Source: Faeciplasma sp045660445 (GTDB lineage Bacteria > Bacillota > Clostridia > Oscillospirales > Ruminococcaceae). Taken from it: a stretch of 37,789 nt of DNA. The stretch is taken from contig JAZRDR010000014.1 of assembly GCA_045660445.1 (NCBI GenBank), positions 1 to 37,789 on the forward strand, written 5' to 3'. Shown here in pieces: positions 21,477 to 29,232 of this stretch. The notes beneath the pieces were generated by a model. It did no database searches, had not been told where the DNA came from, and saw only the letters and a program-made list of their open reading frames with translations. Made by a program: the position numbers and the translations under genes. Position 1 is the stretch's first letter; each line of letters starts with the position of its first letter.

Positions 21477-21609
21477 CCAAAACCGATTTATTTCATTTAA
21501 GTTTCACATAGCTTTCAAGTGGCACTCTCATCACATGCACGGCATGAATTACAGTCACAATAGCAATACAACACACATATTAGAAATATTGCACTTATAT
21601 ATAAAAAAT

Positions 21610-21634
21610 TTCGTCCCCAATTTTTGGGGACGAA
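21610..21634. terminator. Terminator of the signal peptidase gene
   Basis: A 10-bp stem TTCGTCCCCA/TGGGGACGAA with an ATTTT loop, and T-rich sequence on the minus side. Confidence 0.85.
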
Positions 21635-21647
21635 TTTATTGACTTAT

Positions 21648-22355
21648 TTATTCTTCATTAGCTGAATCGGATGACGAATTATCGTTAGAATTCATTTGAG
21701 CGAGCTGCTGCTTAAGTGCCAAAAGCTCCTGCATCAACTGCTGGGATTCTGCACGCTCAGCCTCAAGCTTGGCCTTTTCTTCGTCCAAAACTGCCTGCTG
21801 TTCCTTTTTATATTGTTTGAACAGGGAAACCGCATTTGCGCCCTGAACCAAAAGAAGGATCACAAAGGGGATGAGAATACAAACGATATAGCCGGGGGTG
21901 GACTTTAAATAATTGAAGAAGGTGCCCATTTTGGGGATTCGGAAGCTGTATTTACCCAAAATGTGAGAATAGGATACGACAGCTTCATCATCGACTCCTG
22001 TGGTGGTACCGTATGTAATGAAGCCGGGATCACCATCGGGTGTGGTGGATTTTGCACGAATCTTATGGGTTACGGTCTGTCCGCTTGATTCGGTATTCGT
22101 GGAGATGAAGGTGATGATATCCCCCTCGTTAAGGGTTCTGGGATCAACCTCTTTGATAACGACAATATCTCCGGCATTGAAGTCAGTCGCACTCATAGAG
22201 TCGGACATTACGATATATGCTTTAAATCCAAGGACGTCTCTGTCGTTTCTGTTAAGCGAGAAGGAAGAAACGATCGTGAAGATCATCATAAAAATTGCAA
22301 CTGCAACGATTATCCAAACAAAGACATCGCCGATTATTGACAAAACCTTTTTCAT
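21648..22355 (-). CDS. SipW-like type I signal peptidase with C-terminal coiled coil
   Basis: 235 residues. A membrane helix (about 9-33) leads into an S26 peptidase domain with catalytic S53 in SDSMSATDFNAGDIVVI. A histidine (H97 in TVTHKIR) stands where bacterial enzymes have lysine, the hallmark of the SipW/ER-type subfamily. A second membrane helix (155-172) is followed by an unusual cytoplasmic tail: a charged coiled coil (180-222, repeated KLEAERAESQQLMQ-like heptads) and an Asn/Ser-rich end. SipW enzymes process secreted matrix or surface proteins. The promoter lies just upstream and the gene is monocistronic. Confidence 0.85.
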   Translation of the reverse strand: MKKVLSIIGDVFVWIIVAVAIFMMIFTIVSSFSLNRNDRDVLGFKAYIVMSDSMSATDFNAGDIVVIKEVDPRTLNEGDIITFISTNTESSGQTVTHKIRAKSTTPDGDPGFITYGTTTGVDDEAVVSYSHILGKYSFRIPKMGTFFNYLKSTPGYIVCILIPFVILLLVQGANAVSLFKQYKKEQQAVLDEEKAKLEAERAESQQLMQELLALKQQLAQMNSNDNSSSDSANEE

Positions 22356-22401
22356 ATTTTTCTCCTAAACCATAGAACTCTATCGATCATGATACATTTT
22401 A

Positions 22402-22430
22402 ATTGTATCATCAAACCCAAAAAATGTCAA
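22402..22430 (-). promoter_or_regulatory. Signal peptidase promoter
   Basis: TTGACA (22425-22430) and TACAAT (22402-22407) with a 17-bp spacer on the minus strand. Confidence 0.8.
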
Positions 22431-22471
22431 GGCTTGAAGTTCGTTTATTTTTACAACTCGTTTTAGTGAAA

Positions 22472-22499
22472 TTGACAGTAGAATATTTTTTTATATAGT
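22472..22499 (+). promoter_or_regulatory. SDR gene promoter
   Basis: TTGACA (22472-22477) and TATAGT (22494-22499), 16-bp spacer, about 40 bp before the start codon. It is divergent from the signal peptidase promoter. Confidence 0.7.
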
Positions 22500-22541
22500 G
22501 TTATACTCGGGGTTAGAAACCACAATAAGGAGGACTATATA

Positions 22542-23288
22542 ATGGTTGACGTTAGAGGAAAATGGGCGTTTATAACCGGTGCCGCACGCGGAATCGGATA
22601 TTTAAGTGCAAAGTTCATGGCTGAAAAGGGCTGCAATCTTATACTTCATTCAAGAGATCTTTCACACACCGAAAAAGTTTTAGAAGATGTTAAAGCATTG
22701 GGTGTTCAGGCTTACGCAGTATCTTGCGAGCTTAACGATCTTGATGACGTTAAGAGAATGCTTGAAGACATCGACAAGCTTGGTGTTGACGTGGATATCG
22801 TTTTGAACAACGCAGGAATGCAGGTTGCTTATAGAGTTGAGTATTTCAAAACACCTGTTGAAGACTATACAAAGAGCTTTAACATTAACTGTATCGCTCC
22901 TGCGATGATATGCTATCACTTTATGCCCAAAATGATCGAGCGCGGTTGGGGCAGAATTTTGAACACGACAAGCGGCATTGCACTTGATCCCTATCAAGCA
23001 GGATATTCGGCTTCTAAGGCAGCACTTAACAAGATAACAATAGATTTGGGTCACACTGTTCAGGGAACAGACGTTATGATAAACCTTACTGATCCCGGAT
23101 GGTGCAGAACCGACCTTGGCGGACAGTATGCTCCCAACGCGCCCGAATCGGCAATTCCAGGAATTGTTGTTGGCGTGTTTGTTGACGATAAGAAATCTGG
23201 CAGAAACTTGGGTGCACAGGCATTCGCAGGCATGACCTTGGAAGAGGCTGTTAAGAAGGCTGAAGCTGAATTCAAGAGCCCGTATTGA
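22542..23288 (+). CDS. Short-chain dehydrogenase/reductase (SDR)
   Basis: 248 residues, a classical-size SDR that should carry out an NAD(P)-dependent oxidation or reduction of a small alcohol or carbonyl. The cofactor motif TGAARGIG lies at residues 13-20, NNAG at 89-92, and the catalytic set S144, Y155 and K159 in SGIALDPYQAGYSASK. The SRDL following the second strand suggests NADP(H) preference. AAGGAGG precedes the ATG. It is a single-gene unit with its own promoter and is followed by the large structured element at 23325. The substrate is unknown. Confidence 0.9.
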   Translation: MVDVRGKWAFITGAARGIGYLSAKFMAEKGCNLILHSRDLSHTEKVLEDVKALGVQAYAVSCELNDLDDVKRMLEDIDKLGVDVDIVLNNAGMQVAYRVEYFKTPVEDYTKSFNINCIAPAMICYHFMPKMIERGWGRILNTTSGIALDPYQAGYSASKAALNKITIDLGHTVQGTDVMINLTDPGWCRTDLGGQYAPNAPESAIPGIVVGVFVDDKKSGRNLGAQAFAGMTLEEAVKKAEAEFKSPY

Positions 23289-23324
23289 TCGTTCGCTTAG
23301 AAACTAAAAATTTATTGCAAAAGA

Positions 23325-23445
23325 CGTGGCGAAGCCCCTGCCCTGCGGCACTGTGTGCCGCAGGGCTTTTGTTTTCATCGCCGCAGGCGGTGAAAACAAA
23401 AAAAGCATTGCGCACCGAAAGGGGCGCAATGCGGGCTTCGCCACG
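23325..23445. repeat. Compact four-way-junction element (palindromic, GC-rich)
   Basis: A 13-bp closing stem (23325-23337 with 23433-23445) encloses three hairpins packed side by side. These are a perfect 12-bp stem (23340-23351/23355-23366, TGT loop), a 16-bp stem with one G.T pair (23367-23382/23386-23401, GCA loop), and a 9-bp stem capped by CC-GAAA-GG (23405-23413/23424-23432). Only five bases of the junction are unpaired. It is much richer in GC than its neighbours and contains no supported gene. Confidence 0.85.
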
Positions 23446-23470
23446 CTTTTGTGCGGCGGTGCAGAAAAAA

Positions 23471-23529
23471 GCCCCGTCTGCGACGGCGGCTCACACGCTG
23501 AAAGTGTGTGAGGGCGGCGCAGGTGGGGC
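23471..23529. repeat. Companion stem-loop of the four-way-junction element
   Basis: A 12-bp stem with two G.T pairs (23471-23482 with 23518-23529) encloses a CTCACAC/GTGTGAG hairpin. Together with the element at 23325 it fills the gap between the SDR stop and the end of the Mrp gene, and may terminate transcription from both sides. Confidence 0.75.
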
Positions 23530-23535
23530 AGGCAA

Positions 23536-24357
23536 TTATTCAAAAAGCTTATCAGCGGCAGCGGTGAGCCAATCACCCTCGAACAATTCGATGCAACCGT
23601 TGTCACTTAACTTAGAAAGTTCTCTGTCAAAGGGAATCTTACCCAAAACGACAGTTCCGTGCTCTGCAGCAATCTCATCAACGTGGCTTTCGCCGTAAAC
23701 TTCGAACTTTTCGCCGCAGCAAGGGCACTTAACAAAGCTCATGTTTTCAACGATACCCAAGATCGGGATGTTCATCTTCTTTGCCATGTTAACAGCCTTA
23801 GCAACGATCATCGAAACAAGCTCCTGAGGGCTGGTGACAACGATGATACCATCAAGCTTGATGGACTGATAGATTGTCAACGGAACGTCACCCGTTCCGG
23901 GAGGCATATCAACGAACATATAATCAACGTCGTTCCAAACGACCTCGTTCCAGAACTGCTTTACAACTCCTGCGATAACAGGGCCGCGCCAAACAACGGG
24001 CTGAGTTTCGTCATCTAAAAGAAGGTTGATACTCATAACTTCAATGCCTGTTTTTGTCTTAACGGGATATAAAGCATCGCCATCGGTTGAGACTTTTTCC
24101 TTCAAGCCGAAAGCTTTGGGGATTGAAGGACCGGTGATATCGGCATCCATGATGGCGGTTTTAAGGTCACGGCGACGAGCCTCTACTGCCATTAAGGAAG
24201 TAACCAAGGACTTACCAACGCCGCCCTTTCCGGAAACGATTCCGATTACTTTTTTGATATGTGAAAGCTCGTGGGGAGCAATGTGCATATCGGCAGGTGC
24301 AGTTCTTGAAGAACAGTTTTTGCCGCAGGTTGAACAATTATGTGTGCATTCTGACAT
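23536..24357 (-). CDS. Mrp/NBP35-type Fe-S cluster carrier ATPase
   Basis: 273 residues. N-terminal cysteines C4, C8, C11 and C15 give a NBP35-like cluster-binding tail. The P-loop ATPase core has SGKGGVGKS (deviant Walker A), the switch segment MDADITGPSIPK, and FVDMPPGTGDVPLT. The metal-bridging CPCC motif is in ENMSFVKCPCCGEKF. These proteins hold and pass on [4Fe-4S] clusters to apoproteins. The start 24357 follows the VanY-like gene by 31 bases, so they may be one operon. Anaerobic Fe-S enzymes in the neighbourhood fit the role. Confidence 0.93.
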   Translation of the reverse strand: MSECTHNCSTCGKNCSSRTAPADMHIAPHELSHIKKVIGIVSGKGGVGKSLVTSLMAVEARRRDLKTAIMDADITGPSIPKAFGLKEKVSTDGDALYPVKTKTGIEVMSINLLLDDETQPVVWRGPVIAGVVKQFWNEVVWNDVDYMFVDMPPGTGDVPLTIYQSIKLDGIIVVTSPQELVSMIVAKAVNMAKKMNIPILGIVENMSFVKCPCCGEKFEVYGESHVDEIAAEHGTVVLGKIPFDRELSKLSDNGCIELFEGDWLTAAADKLFE

Positions 24358-24388
24358 TTTATATTACTATCCTTTCAAAAAAATCTAG

Positions 24389-25513
24389 TTACTGAGCATC
24401 ATCGTTCTGAGCGGGTTCACCCTCGGGCTGAGAGTCTGCAGCAGGTGCGCCACCCAAATTTACTGTTACTATCCAACCGTCGACATTATTGCCCGAGATC
24501 TCATAAGGATAAGGGGTTGCGCCGTCGGACATCAAAGGCAAATAGATAGCGGTGGTTTCGGCATCGCTCATCGGAACATAGTAGATGATGTACATATTGC
24601 CATCCTCGCCTGTTGTACCAAGGAAGCCTGTTTCGATAGTATAGTTCTTCAGGAAGGAAATATACTCCTCTAAGCAATAGTCATAATCGGTCATAACACC
24701 CGCGTGAACGGGGCCGACATATCTGAAGTGCCAAGGCTCGTTATCGATGAGAGTGAGCTTTTCCTTACCTGCGGGATAGCGATTTACAAAACCGTATTTA
24801 TGGCAGTTTTCACCGATCCAAGAGTATACGCCTGTTCCGTCAAACTCGTCGGAAACACCGGTATCGGCATCATAGATCTTGAAGTCGACAACATAGCCGG
24901 TGTGGTGTTCGCTATAACCGGCTTTAGCAACAAGAGTTGAGGAAAGCTGGCCTGTGGATTCAAGCTCGTCATCATAAAGTCCCTGCTGATATTCAAACGT
25001 TCTGTGACCGCTCATAACCATAACGTCGTTATTTTGGGTTTCGGTGAAGAACGCAAGCATCATCTCATTAAGAGAATCCATAACCACGGGCAAAACCTTA
25101 ACGGAATAATCCTTAACGGAATATGCCGAGTTTTTCTTTTCTCTTATAACTACAAGGTCGTCCTCTGTAACATCGCCTTTAAAAGCAATGTTATTGTTTA
25201 CCAAAACAAGCTCACCGTCGGCAAGGTCGGCTTCAGACTTAGTGATGTATGTGAAAATATAAGACGACTGAAGCGTGGGATCGGTGGTTAAGTGAACCTC
25301 TCCGTCATCCTCATCCTCGATAGGAGGCTCTTCTTGTATGATATCGCCTGTTCCAACGGGAGTGTTGCCATCATTTTCTTCGTCTTCCTTGTCCTTGGGA
25401 GAGAATATCCACACAAAGAGCAAAACCACTATTAACAAAACAGCCAAAACAAGAGCTATATTCTTATACTTGATCTTGCGACGTCTTTTTCTTCTATATG
25501 TAGTAGCAGCCAT
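24389..25513 (-). CDS. VanY-type D-alanyl-D-alanine carboxypeptidase
   Basis: 374 residues. A basic N-terminus and a membrane helix (residues 17-37) anchor it, with an acidic low-complexity linker (40-75). The extracellular VanY domain (about 130-280) has the zinc site: SEHHTGYVVDF (His and Asp) and EPWHFRYVG (catalytic Glu region and second His), plus HRTFEYQQGLYDD. Such enzymes trim the terminal D-Ala from peptidoglycan stem peptides. The C-terminal 90 residues are an extra beta-rich domain followed by an acidic tail. ATG 25513 is better spaced from the ribosome binding site than the upstream in-frame ATG at 25522. There are no vanA-type resistance genes nearby, so a wall-maintenance role is more likely. 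Confidence 0.88.
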   Translation of the reverse strand: MAATTYRRKRRRKIKYKNIALVLAVLLIVVLLFVWIFSPKDKEDEENDGNTPVGTGDIIQEEPPIEDEDDGEVHLTTDPTLQSSYIFTYITKSEADLADGELVLVNNNIAFKGDVTEDDLVVIREKKNSAYSVKDYSVKVLPVVMDSLNEMMLAFFTETQNNDVMVMSGHRTFEYQQGLYDDELESTGQLSSTLVAKAGYSEHHTGYVVDFKIYDADTGVSDEFDGTGVYSWIGENCHKYGFVNRYPAGKEKLTLIDNEPWHFRYVGPVHAGVMTDYDYCLEEYISFLKNYTIETGFLGTTGEDGNMYIIYYVPMSDAETTAIYLPLMSDGATPYPYEISGNNVDGWIVTVNLGGAPAADSQPEGEPAQNDDAQ

Positions 25514-25604
25514 TGATTTCATCCTTTCAAAAGCAATAAATTTACACATATACATAATAACACAAATCAAAGAAAAAATAAAGAGCAAATGCAAAATATT
25601 AAGA

Positions 25605-25636
25605 AAAATGTCCGAGACTGTTGCCTCGGACATTTT
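25605..25636. terminator. Terminator of the SASP gene
   Basis: A 12-bp stem AAAATGTCCGAG/CTCGGACATTTT with an 8-base loop and T tract on the minus strand, directly after the SASP stop. Confidence 0.85.
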
Positions 25637-25644
25637 ATCAAACT

Positions 25645-25833
25645 TTACTTTGCAGAACCGGTCTTATAAGCGTCGATCATCTTCTTGACCATCTGGCCGC
25701 CTACAGAACCAGCTTCACGGGAGGTGAGGTCGCCGTTATAGCCGTTCTTAAGATTAACTCCTACTTCGTTTGCAGCTTCGATCTTGAACTTTTCAAGAGT
25801 CTGTCTGCCCTGATCAGTTGTAATACCCTTCAT
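25645..25833 (-). CDS. Alpha/beta-type small acid-soluble spore protein
   Basis: 62 residues. The segments KFKIEAANEVGVNLKNGYNG and DLTSREAGSVGGQMVKKMI are the two conserved blocks of DNA-coating SASPs, and the EAANEVGV region resembles the germination-protease cleavage site. These proteins bind spore DNA and protect it from UV and heat, and are degraded at germination. The start 25833 has AAGGAG nine bases upstream. A sigma-G-like promoter lies further up. It is direct evidence that the host makes endospores. Confidence 0.95.
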   Translation of the reverse strand: MKGITTDQGRQTLEKFKIEAANEVGVNLKNGYNGDLTSREAGSVGGQMVKKMIDAYKTGSAK

Positions 25834-25934
25834 GGTTTATTTCTCCTTAAAAATTAAATTTAAAATTAATCCGTTTGCGATTGCAAACACCCGCGTGTCG
25901 TTCACGCTTTTTGTTTATTTCGGGCTTGCAAGAG

Positions 25935-25963
25935 TATTATGGCTTGGAATTATGTCGATATGA
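25935..25963 (-). promoter_or_regulatory. Possible sigma-G/F forespore promoter of the SASP gene
   Basis: CATAATA (25935-25941) matches the forespore -10 pattern CATnnTA. TCATA (25959-25963), 17 bp upstream, is close to the -35 pattern. No sigma-A-type pair is seen closer to the gene; the hairpins between are GCGTG/CACGC and GTTTGC/GCAAAC. Confidence 0.45.
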
Positions 25964-25986
25964 GTGGAAATTTTTGATTTGAAAAT

Positions 25987-26011
25987 GAAAAAAGACGCGT
26001 TACTGCGCGCC
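25987..26011 (-). terminator. Terminator of the GNAT gene
   Basis: GGCGCG/CGCGTC stem on the minus strand (26006-26011 with 25994-25999) followed by a run of T, a few bases after the stop. Confidence 0.7.
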
Positions 26012-26018
26012 TTTTATT

Positions 26019-26804
26019 TTAGGTTATTCTTATCATTTCACCGATAAATTCGAAGCCCAAGGACTTGGCGATCTTGAGCGAGTAATCGTTTTTGCTGTCC
26101 ACGTGATATATGGCTGTCATGTCACAAGACTGCGCAACAGCCGCCTTGACGAGCCTTGTGCCGTAGCCGTGGTTTCTGAAGGAGTGGTTAACATATAGCT
26201 CCTCGGGCATTGTAAGCCCAACATCTTTAAAGCATCTTAAAGAGATGACGCCCATAAGGGTTTTGCCCTCGAAAACTCCATAGATTCGAGTCATATCAAG
26301 GTCGTGTCTTTCAAACCAGTCGGTAAGCTTGCGGCAAATGCGCTTTTCATAATCAGAGGTGTCACCGGAAACGGCTGCAAGCTCGTTAATGATATTAGTA
26401 TCATTAACTGTAAGCTCGCGGATGCTTGAGTCATCATACACTTTTCCCGAGCTAACAAGCTTTAAGGTACGCCCGCACTCAGCATATTTTTCGGGAGCTT
26501 CGTGCGGGATGAAAGCAAACAAAGCGTATTTTTCTTCAAGCTGCGGATCATCTTGCACGAATGATACTGCACTGTCAAGATCCGCTTCATCCTCTATCTG
26601 ATGGAGATAGATATGAGGGAAGGATCTTTCGTAATAATAATCGTATAAATAGACCTTGAAGATGAGAAAGCCGTGTGCTTTAAAGCAGTCGATCTGATAA
26701 ACCTCTTCAAGCTCTTTGTATACATCGTAATAGGCATCGTAATGAAGCGGCAGATTGCCTTTTAACAGAAGTTCTATCGCTTTGTCATACTCTATTTGAT
26801 ACAT
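26019..26804 (-). CDS. GNAT-family N-acetyltransferase
   Basis: 261 residues in two parts. The first 120 are an acidic and aromatic-rich domain of unknown role (CFKAHGFLIFKVYLYDYYYE). Residues about 130-260 form the GNAT fold, with acetyl-CoA loop FRNHGYGTRLVKAAV, the strand LMGVISLRCF before it, and the closing NDYSLKIAKSLGFEFIG motif. It should transfer an acetyl group from acetyl-CoA to an amine, but the substrate is unknown. It has its own promoter and terminator. Confidence 0.85.
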   Translation of the reverse strand: MYQIEYDKAIELLLKGNLPLHYDAYYDVYKELEEVYQIDCFKAHGFLIFKVYLYDYYYERSFPHIYLHQIEDEADLDSAVSFVQDDPQLEEKYALFAFIPHEAPEKYAECGRTLKLVSSGKVYDDSSIRELTVNDTNIINELAAVSGDTSDYEKRICRKLTDWFERHDLDMTRIYGVFEGKTLMGVISLRCFKDVGLTMPEELYVNHSFRNHGYGTRLVKAAVAQSCDMTAIYHVDSKNDYSLKIAKSLGFEFIGEMIRIT

Positions 26805-26835
26805 TATTTATCCTCCCTCATAAAGTATTAAATAT

Positions 26836-26864
26836 ATTATAGCAGACAGTGCTTAAATTGGCAA
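26836..26864 (-). promoter_or_regulatory. GNAT gene promoter
   Basis: TTGCCA (26859-26864) and TATAAT (26836-26841), 17-bp spacer, minus strand. Confidence 0.75.
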
Positions 26865-26982
26865 CAAAAAGGCAGACGGCATTTGTATGTATTTTCTAAG
26901 TCATTAAACTTTCTTTTTTACAAAACATGAAGTAATAAGATAACACACGGCAAATAACCAGTTTATCCACTTATTAATGCCG

Positions 26983-27058
26983 TTGACAGCGACGTTTTTA
27001 TATGATAATATAGTTGCAAGCGAAACGGTTTTAACTGCAACTGTTTTATTTGCAACTA
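26983..27058 (+). promoter_or_regulatory. marR-exporter promoter and MarR operator
   Basis: TTGACA (26983-26988) and TAATAT (27006-27011) with a 17-bp spacer. Directly downstream are TAGTTGCAA (27011-27019), ACTGCAACT (27034-27042) and TTGCAACTA (27050-27058): outer arms in perfect 9-bp inverted repeat and a middle site of the same GCAACT type. This spans the start of transcription and fits an autorepressing MarR protein. Confidence 0.7.
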
Positions 27059-27076
27059 ATATTTAGGAGTGTTGAT

Positions 27077-27514
27077 ATGGCAACTATCATGCGAAAAATG
27101 AATGTTATAAGCCGATGCGAGGCAATATATCGCTCGCAGAAGTCATCTCTCGGTCTTCCGGGAATATACCATAGCTATGTTTTTGCAATATGCCGCGAGC
27201 CCGGGCAGTCTCAAGATGCTTTGGCAAAACATCTGTGTGTTAACAAAAGCAGTGTAACCCGCCATCTTTCCTGCTTGGAGAAAGAAGGTTATATTGAACG
27301 AGTCGTTTCTAAAGAAGATAAGCGTGAAACTTTGGTTTATCCCACTCAGAAAATGCTTGATATTTTGCCCGAGGTAACAGCTATAACCAAGCAGTGGAAC
27401 ACCTTGGTCGCTGATGGAATATCAGATGATGAGCTTGAGATATTCAACAAGATCATGGATAGAATGCTCGAGAGATCCATTGAAATTATAAATATGGAGG
27501 AAAATGCCGAGTGA
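27077..27514 (+). CDS. MarR-family transcriptional regulator
   Basis: 145 residues. The winged helix lies at about 45-100 (GQSQDALAKHLCVNKSSVTR then HLSCLEKEGYIERVVSKEDK and the wing TLVYPTQKM), with helices at both ends for dimerization. The start ATG 27077 follows AGGAG; an upstream TTG at 27050 would lie inside the operator. Its stop overlaps the start of the first ABC gene by four bases (GTGA). MarR proteins usually repress the exporter next to them and release DNA when a toxic ligand or oxidant binds. Confidence 0.9.
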   Translation: MATIMRKMNVISRCEAIYRSQKSSLGLPGIYHSYVFAICREPGQSQDALAKHLCVNKSSVTRHLSCLEKEGYIERVVSKEDKRETLVYPTQKMLDILPEVTAITKQWNTLVADGISDDELEIFNKIMDRMLERSIEIINMEENAE

Positions 27515-29232
27515 AAACTGTTATCAAATATTTAAGCCCTTATTTTGGCCGAATGGGCATTGGTTTTATAATCAAAACTATCGGTACAGTCTCCGAACTT
27601 ATGCTCCCCTATATTTTAAGCCATATATTAGACAATGTTATCGGTAAGGAGATAAGAGATATCCTGTTTTGGGGCGGAGTGATGGTTGTTTGTTCGGCGT
27701 TTGCTTGCTTGTGCAATATTGTAGCTAACCGAATGGCAGCACGCGTTTCAAGAAACTTTGCCGAAGCAATGAGAAAAGACCTTTTTATTAAGACTCTTCG
27801 ACTTTCGGCGGCACAGACAGATAAGTTCACTATCCCCTCTTTAGAATCTCGTATAACAACGGATACATATAACGTCCACGGATTTATCAACATGATGCAG
27901 CGCCTGGGCGTAAGAGCTCCAATAATGCTGATCGGCGGAATTGCCATAACCTTGTTTATGGATGCAAAACTCTCGCTTGTGATGATCGCCGTTTTGCCGT
28001 TTATCTTTGTAACGGTTTATTTCATTTCAAGAAACGGTGTGCCTCTTTATACAAAGGTGCAAAAATCGGTTGACGGCATGATTCGAGTTGTGAGAGAGGA
28101 TGCACAGGGAATAAGAGTTATAAAGGCTCTTTCAAAGACCGACTATGAACACAGAAGATATGACACCGTTAACAAAGCTCTTGTTAAAGACGAGACACGT
28201 GCAGGTGTTATTATGGGAACCGTTAACCCCATTATGACTGTTTTGATGAACCTGGGAAGCGTTGGAGTTATCGCACTGGGCGCATATTTCATTGCAGGCG
28301 GAAGCTCTCAGCCTGAAACGGTCATCGCATTTATGCAATATTTCACACTTATCTCAATGGCAATGATGTCTGTTACAAGAATGTTTGTTATGTATACAAA
28401 ATCGGCGGCATCTGCAGGAAGAATTGCCGAGGTTTTGAATTCTGAAGAAGAGATAAAGGTTGAATCGAAGAGCGAATATCCTGACAAGAAGACCGACGCG
28501 CACATTGTGTTTGACAACGTAAGCTTTTCTTATAAAGGAAAGAGAAACGACCTTGAAAACTTAAGCTTCTCGATACCCAAGGGGGGATCTTTGGGCATTA
28601 TCGGTGCGACAGGTTCGGGAAAATCAACACTTATAAAGCTGTTATTAAGATTTTATGACACCGGCAAGGGTGAGATCTATATAAATGGTGAAAACATAAA
28701 AACTACTCCAAAAGAAAAGTTTTATGCGATGTTCGGTTCTGCCCATCAGCACGATTTCTTATATGCCGAAACGATTGAAGAAAACATCATGTTTGGAAGA
28801 GACTTGACTCACGAGGATGTTGTGACCGCTGCGAAGATCGCGCAGGCTGACGGTTTTATTACAGACTTCCCAGACGGATACTCTCACATTCTTTCTCAGC
28901 ACGGCACAAACATCTCGGGCGGACAGAAGCAAAGAGTTCTTATATCCCGTGCTATTGCCGCGAGACCTGAAATTTTGATATTGGACGACTCATCCTCGGC
29001 TCTTGACTATAAGACAGATGCGATGTTAAGGCAAGCCTTAAACGAGCACATGAAGGATACGACGATTGTTACAGTTGCCCAGCGTGTAAGCTCTGTCAAG
29101 GATTGCGGACTTATAATCGTTTTGGATGAGGGCAGAGTTATCGGAATGGGCACACACGACGAGCTTTTGGCAAGCTGTGTGGAATATAAAGAGATAAGTG
29201 ATTCGCAGATGGGAGGTGCTTTTGTTGAGTAA
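27511..29232 (+). CDS. Heterodimeric ABC exporter subunit A (non-canonical catalytic site)
   Basis: 573 residues. Six membrane helices in residues 1-310 form the type-1 exporter domain, and residues 330-573 the ATPase: Walker A GATGSGKST, signature ISGGQKQRV, Walker B LILDDSSSALD. The residue after the Walker B aspartate is Asp where Glu is usual, which marks the degenerate site of asymmetric exporters such as LmrCD/TM287-288. GTG start at 27511 with GGAGG ten bases upstream. It overlaps the partner gene by eight bases. Multidrug or lipid/peptide export is likely but the substrate is unknown. Confidence 0.93.
   Translation: MKTVIKYLSPYFGRMGIGFIIKTIGTVSELMLPYILSHILDNVIGKEIRDILFWGGVMVVCSAFACLCNIVANRMAARVSRNFAEAMRKDLFIKTLRLSAAQTDKFTIPSLESRITTDTYNVHGFINMMQRLGVRAPIMLIGGIAITLFMDAKLSLVMIAVLPFIFVTVYFISRNGVPLYTKVQKSVDGMIRVVREDAQGIRVIKALSKTDYEHRRYDTVNKALVKDETRAGVIMGTVNPIMTVLMNLGSVGVIALGAYFIAGGSSQPETVIAFMQYFTLISMAMMSVTRMFVMYTKSAASAGRIAEVLNSEEEIKVESKSEYPDKKTDAHIVFDNVSFSYKGKRNDLENLSFSIPKGGSLGIIGATGSGKSTLIKLLLRFYDTGKGEIYINGENIKTTPKEKFYAMFGSAHQHDFLYAETIEENIMFGRDLTHEDVVTAAKIAQADGFITDFPDGYSHILSQHGTNISGGQKQRVLISRAIAARPEILILDDSSSALDYKTDAMLRQALNEHMKDTTIVTVAQRVSSVKDCGLIIVLDEGRVIGMGTHDELLASCVEYKEISDSQMGGAFVE

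Noticed and set aside
23285..23698. Frames of 137, 100 and 61 residues over the GC-rich element
   Set aside because: Low-complexity translations of palindromic DNA without ribosome binding sites.
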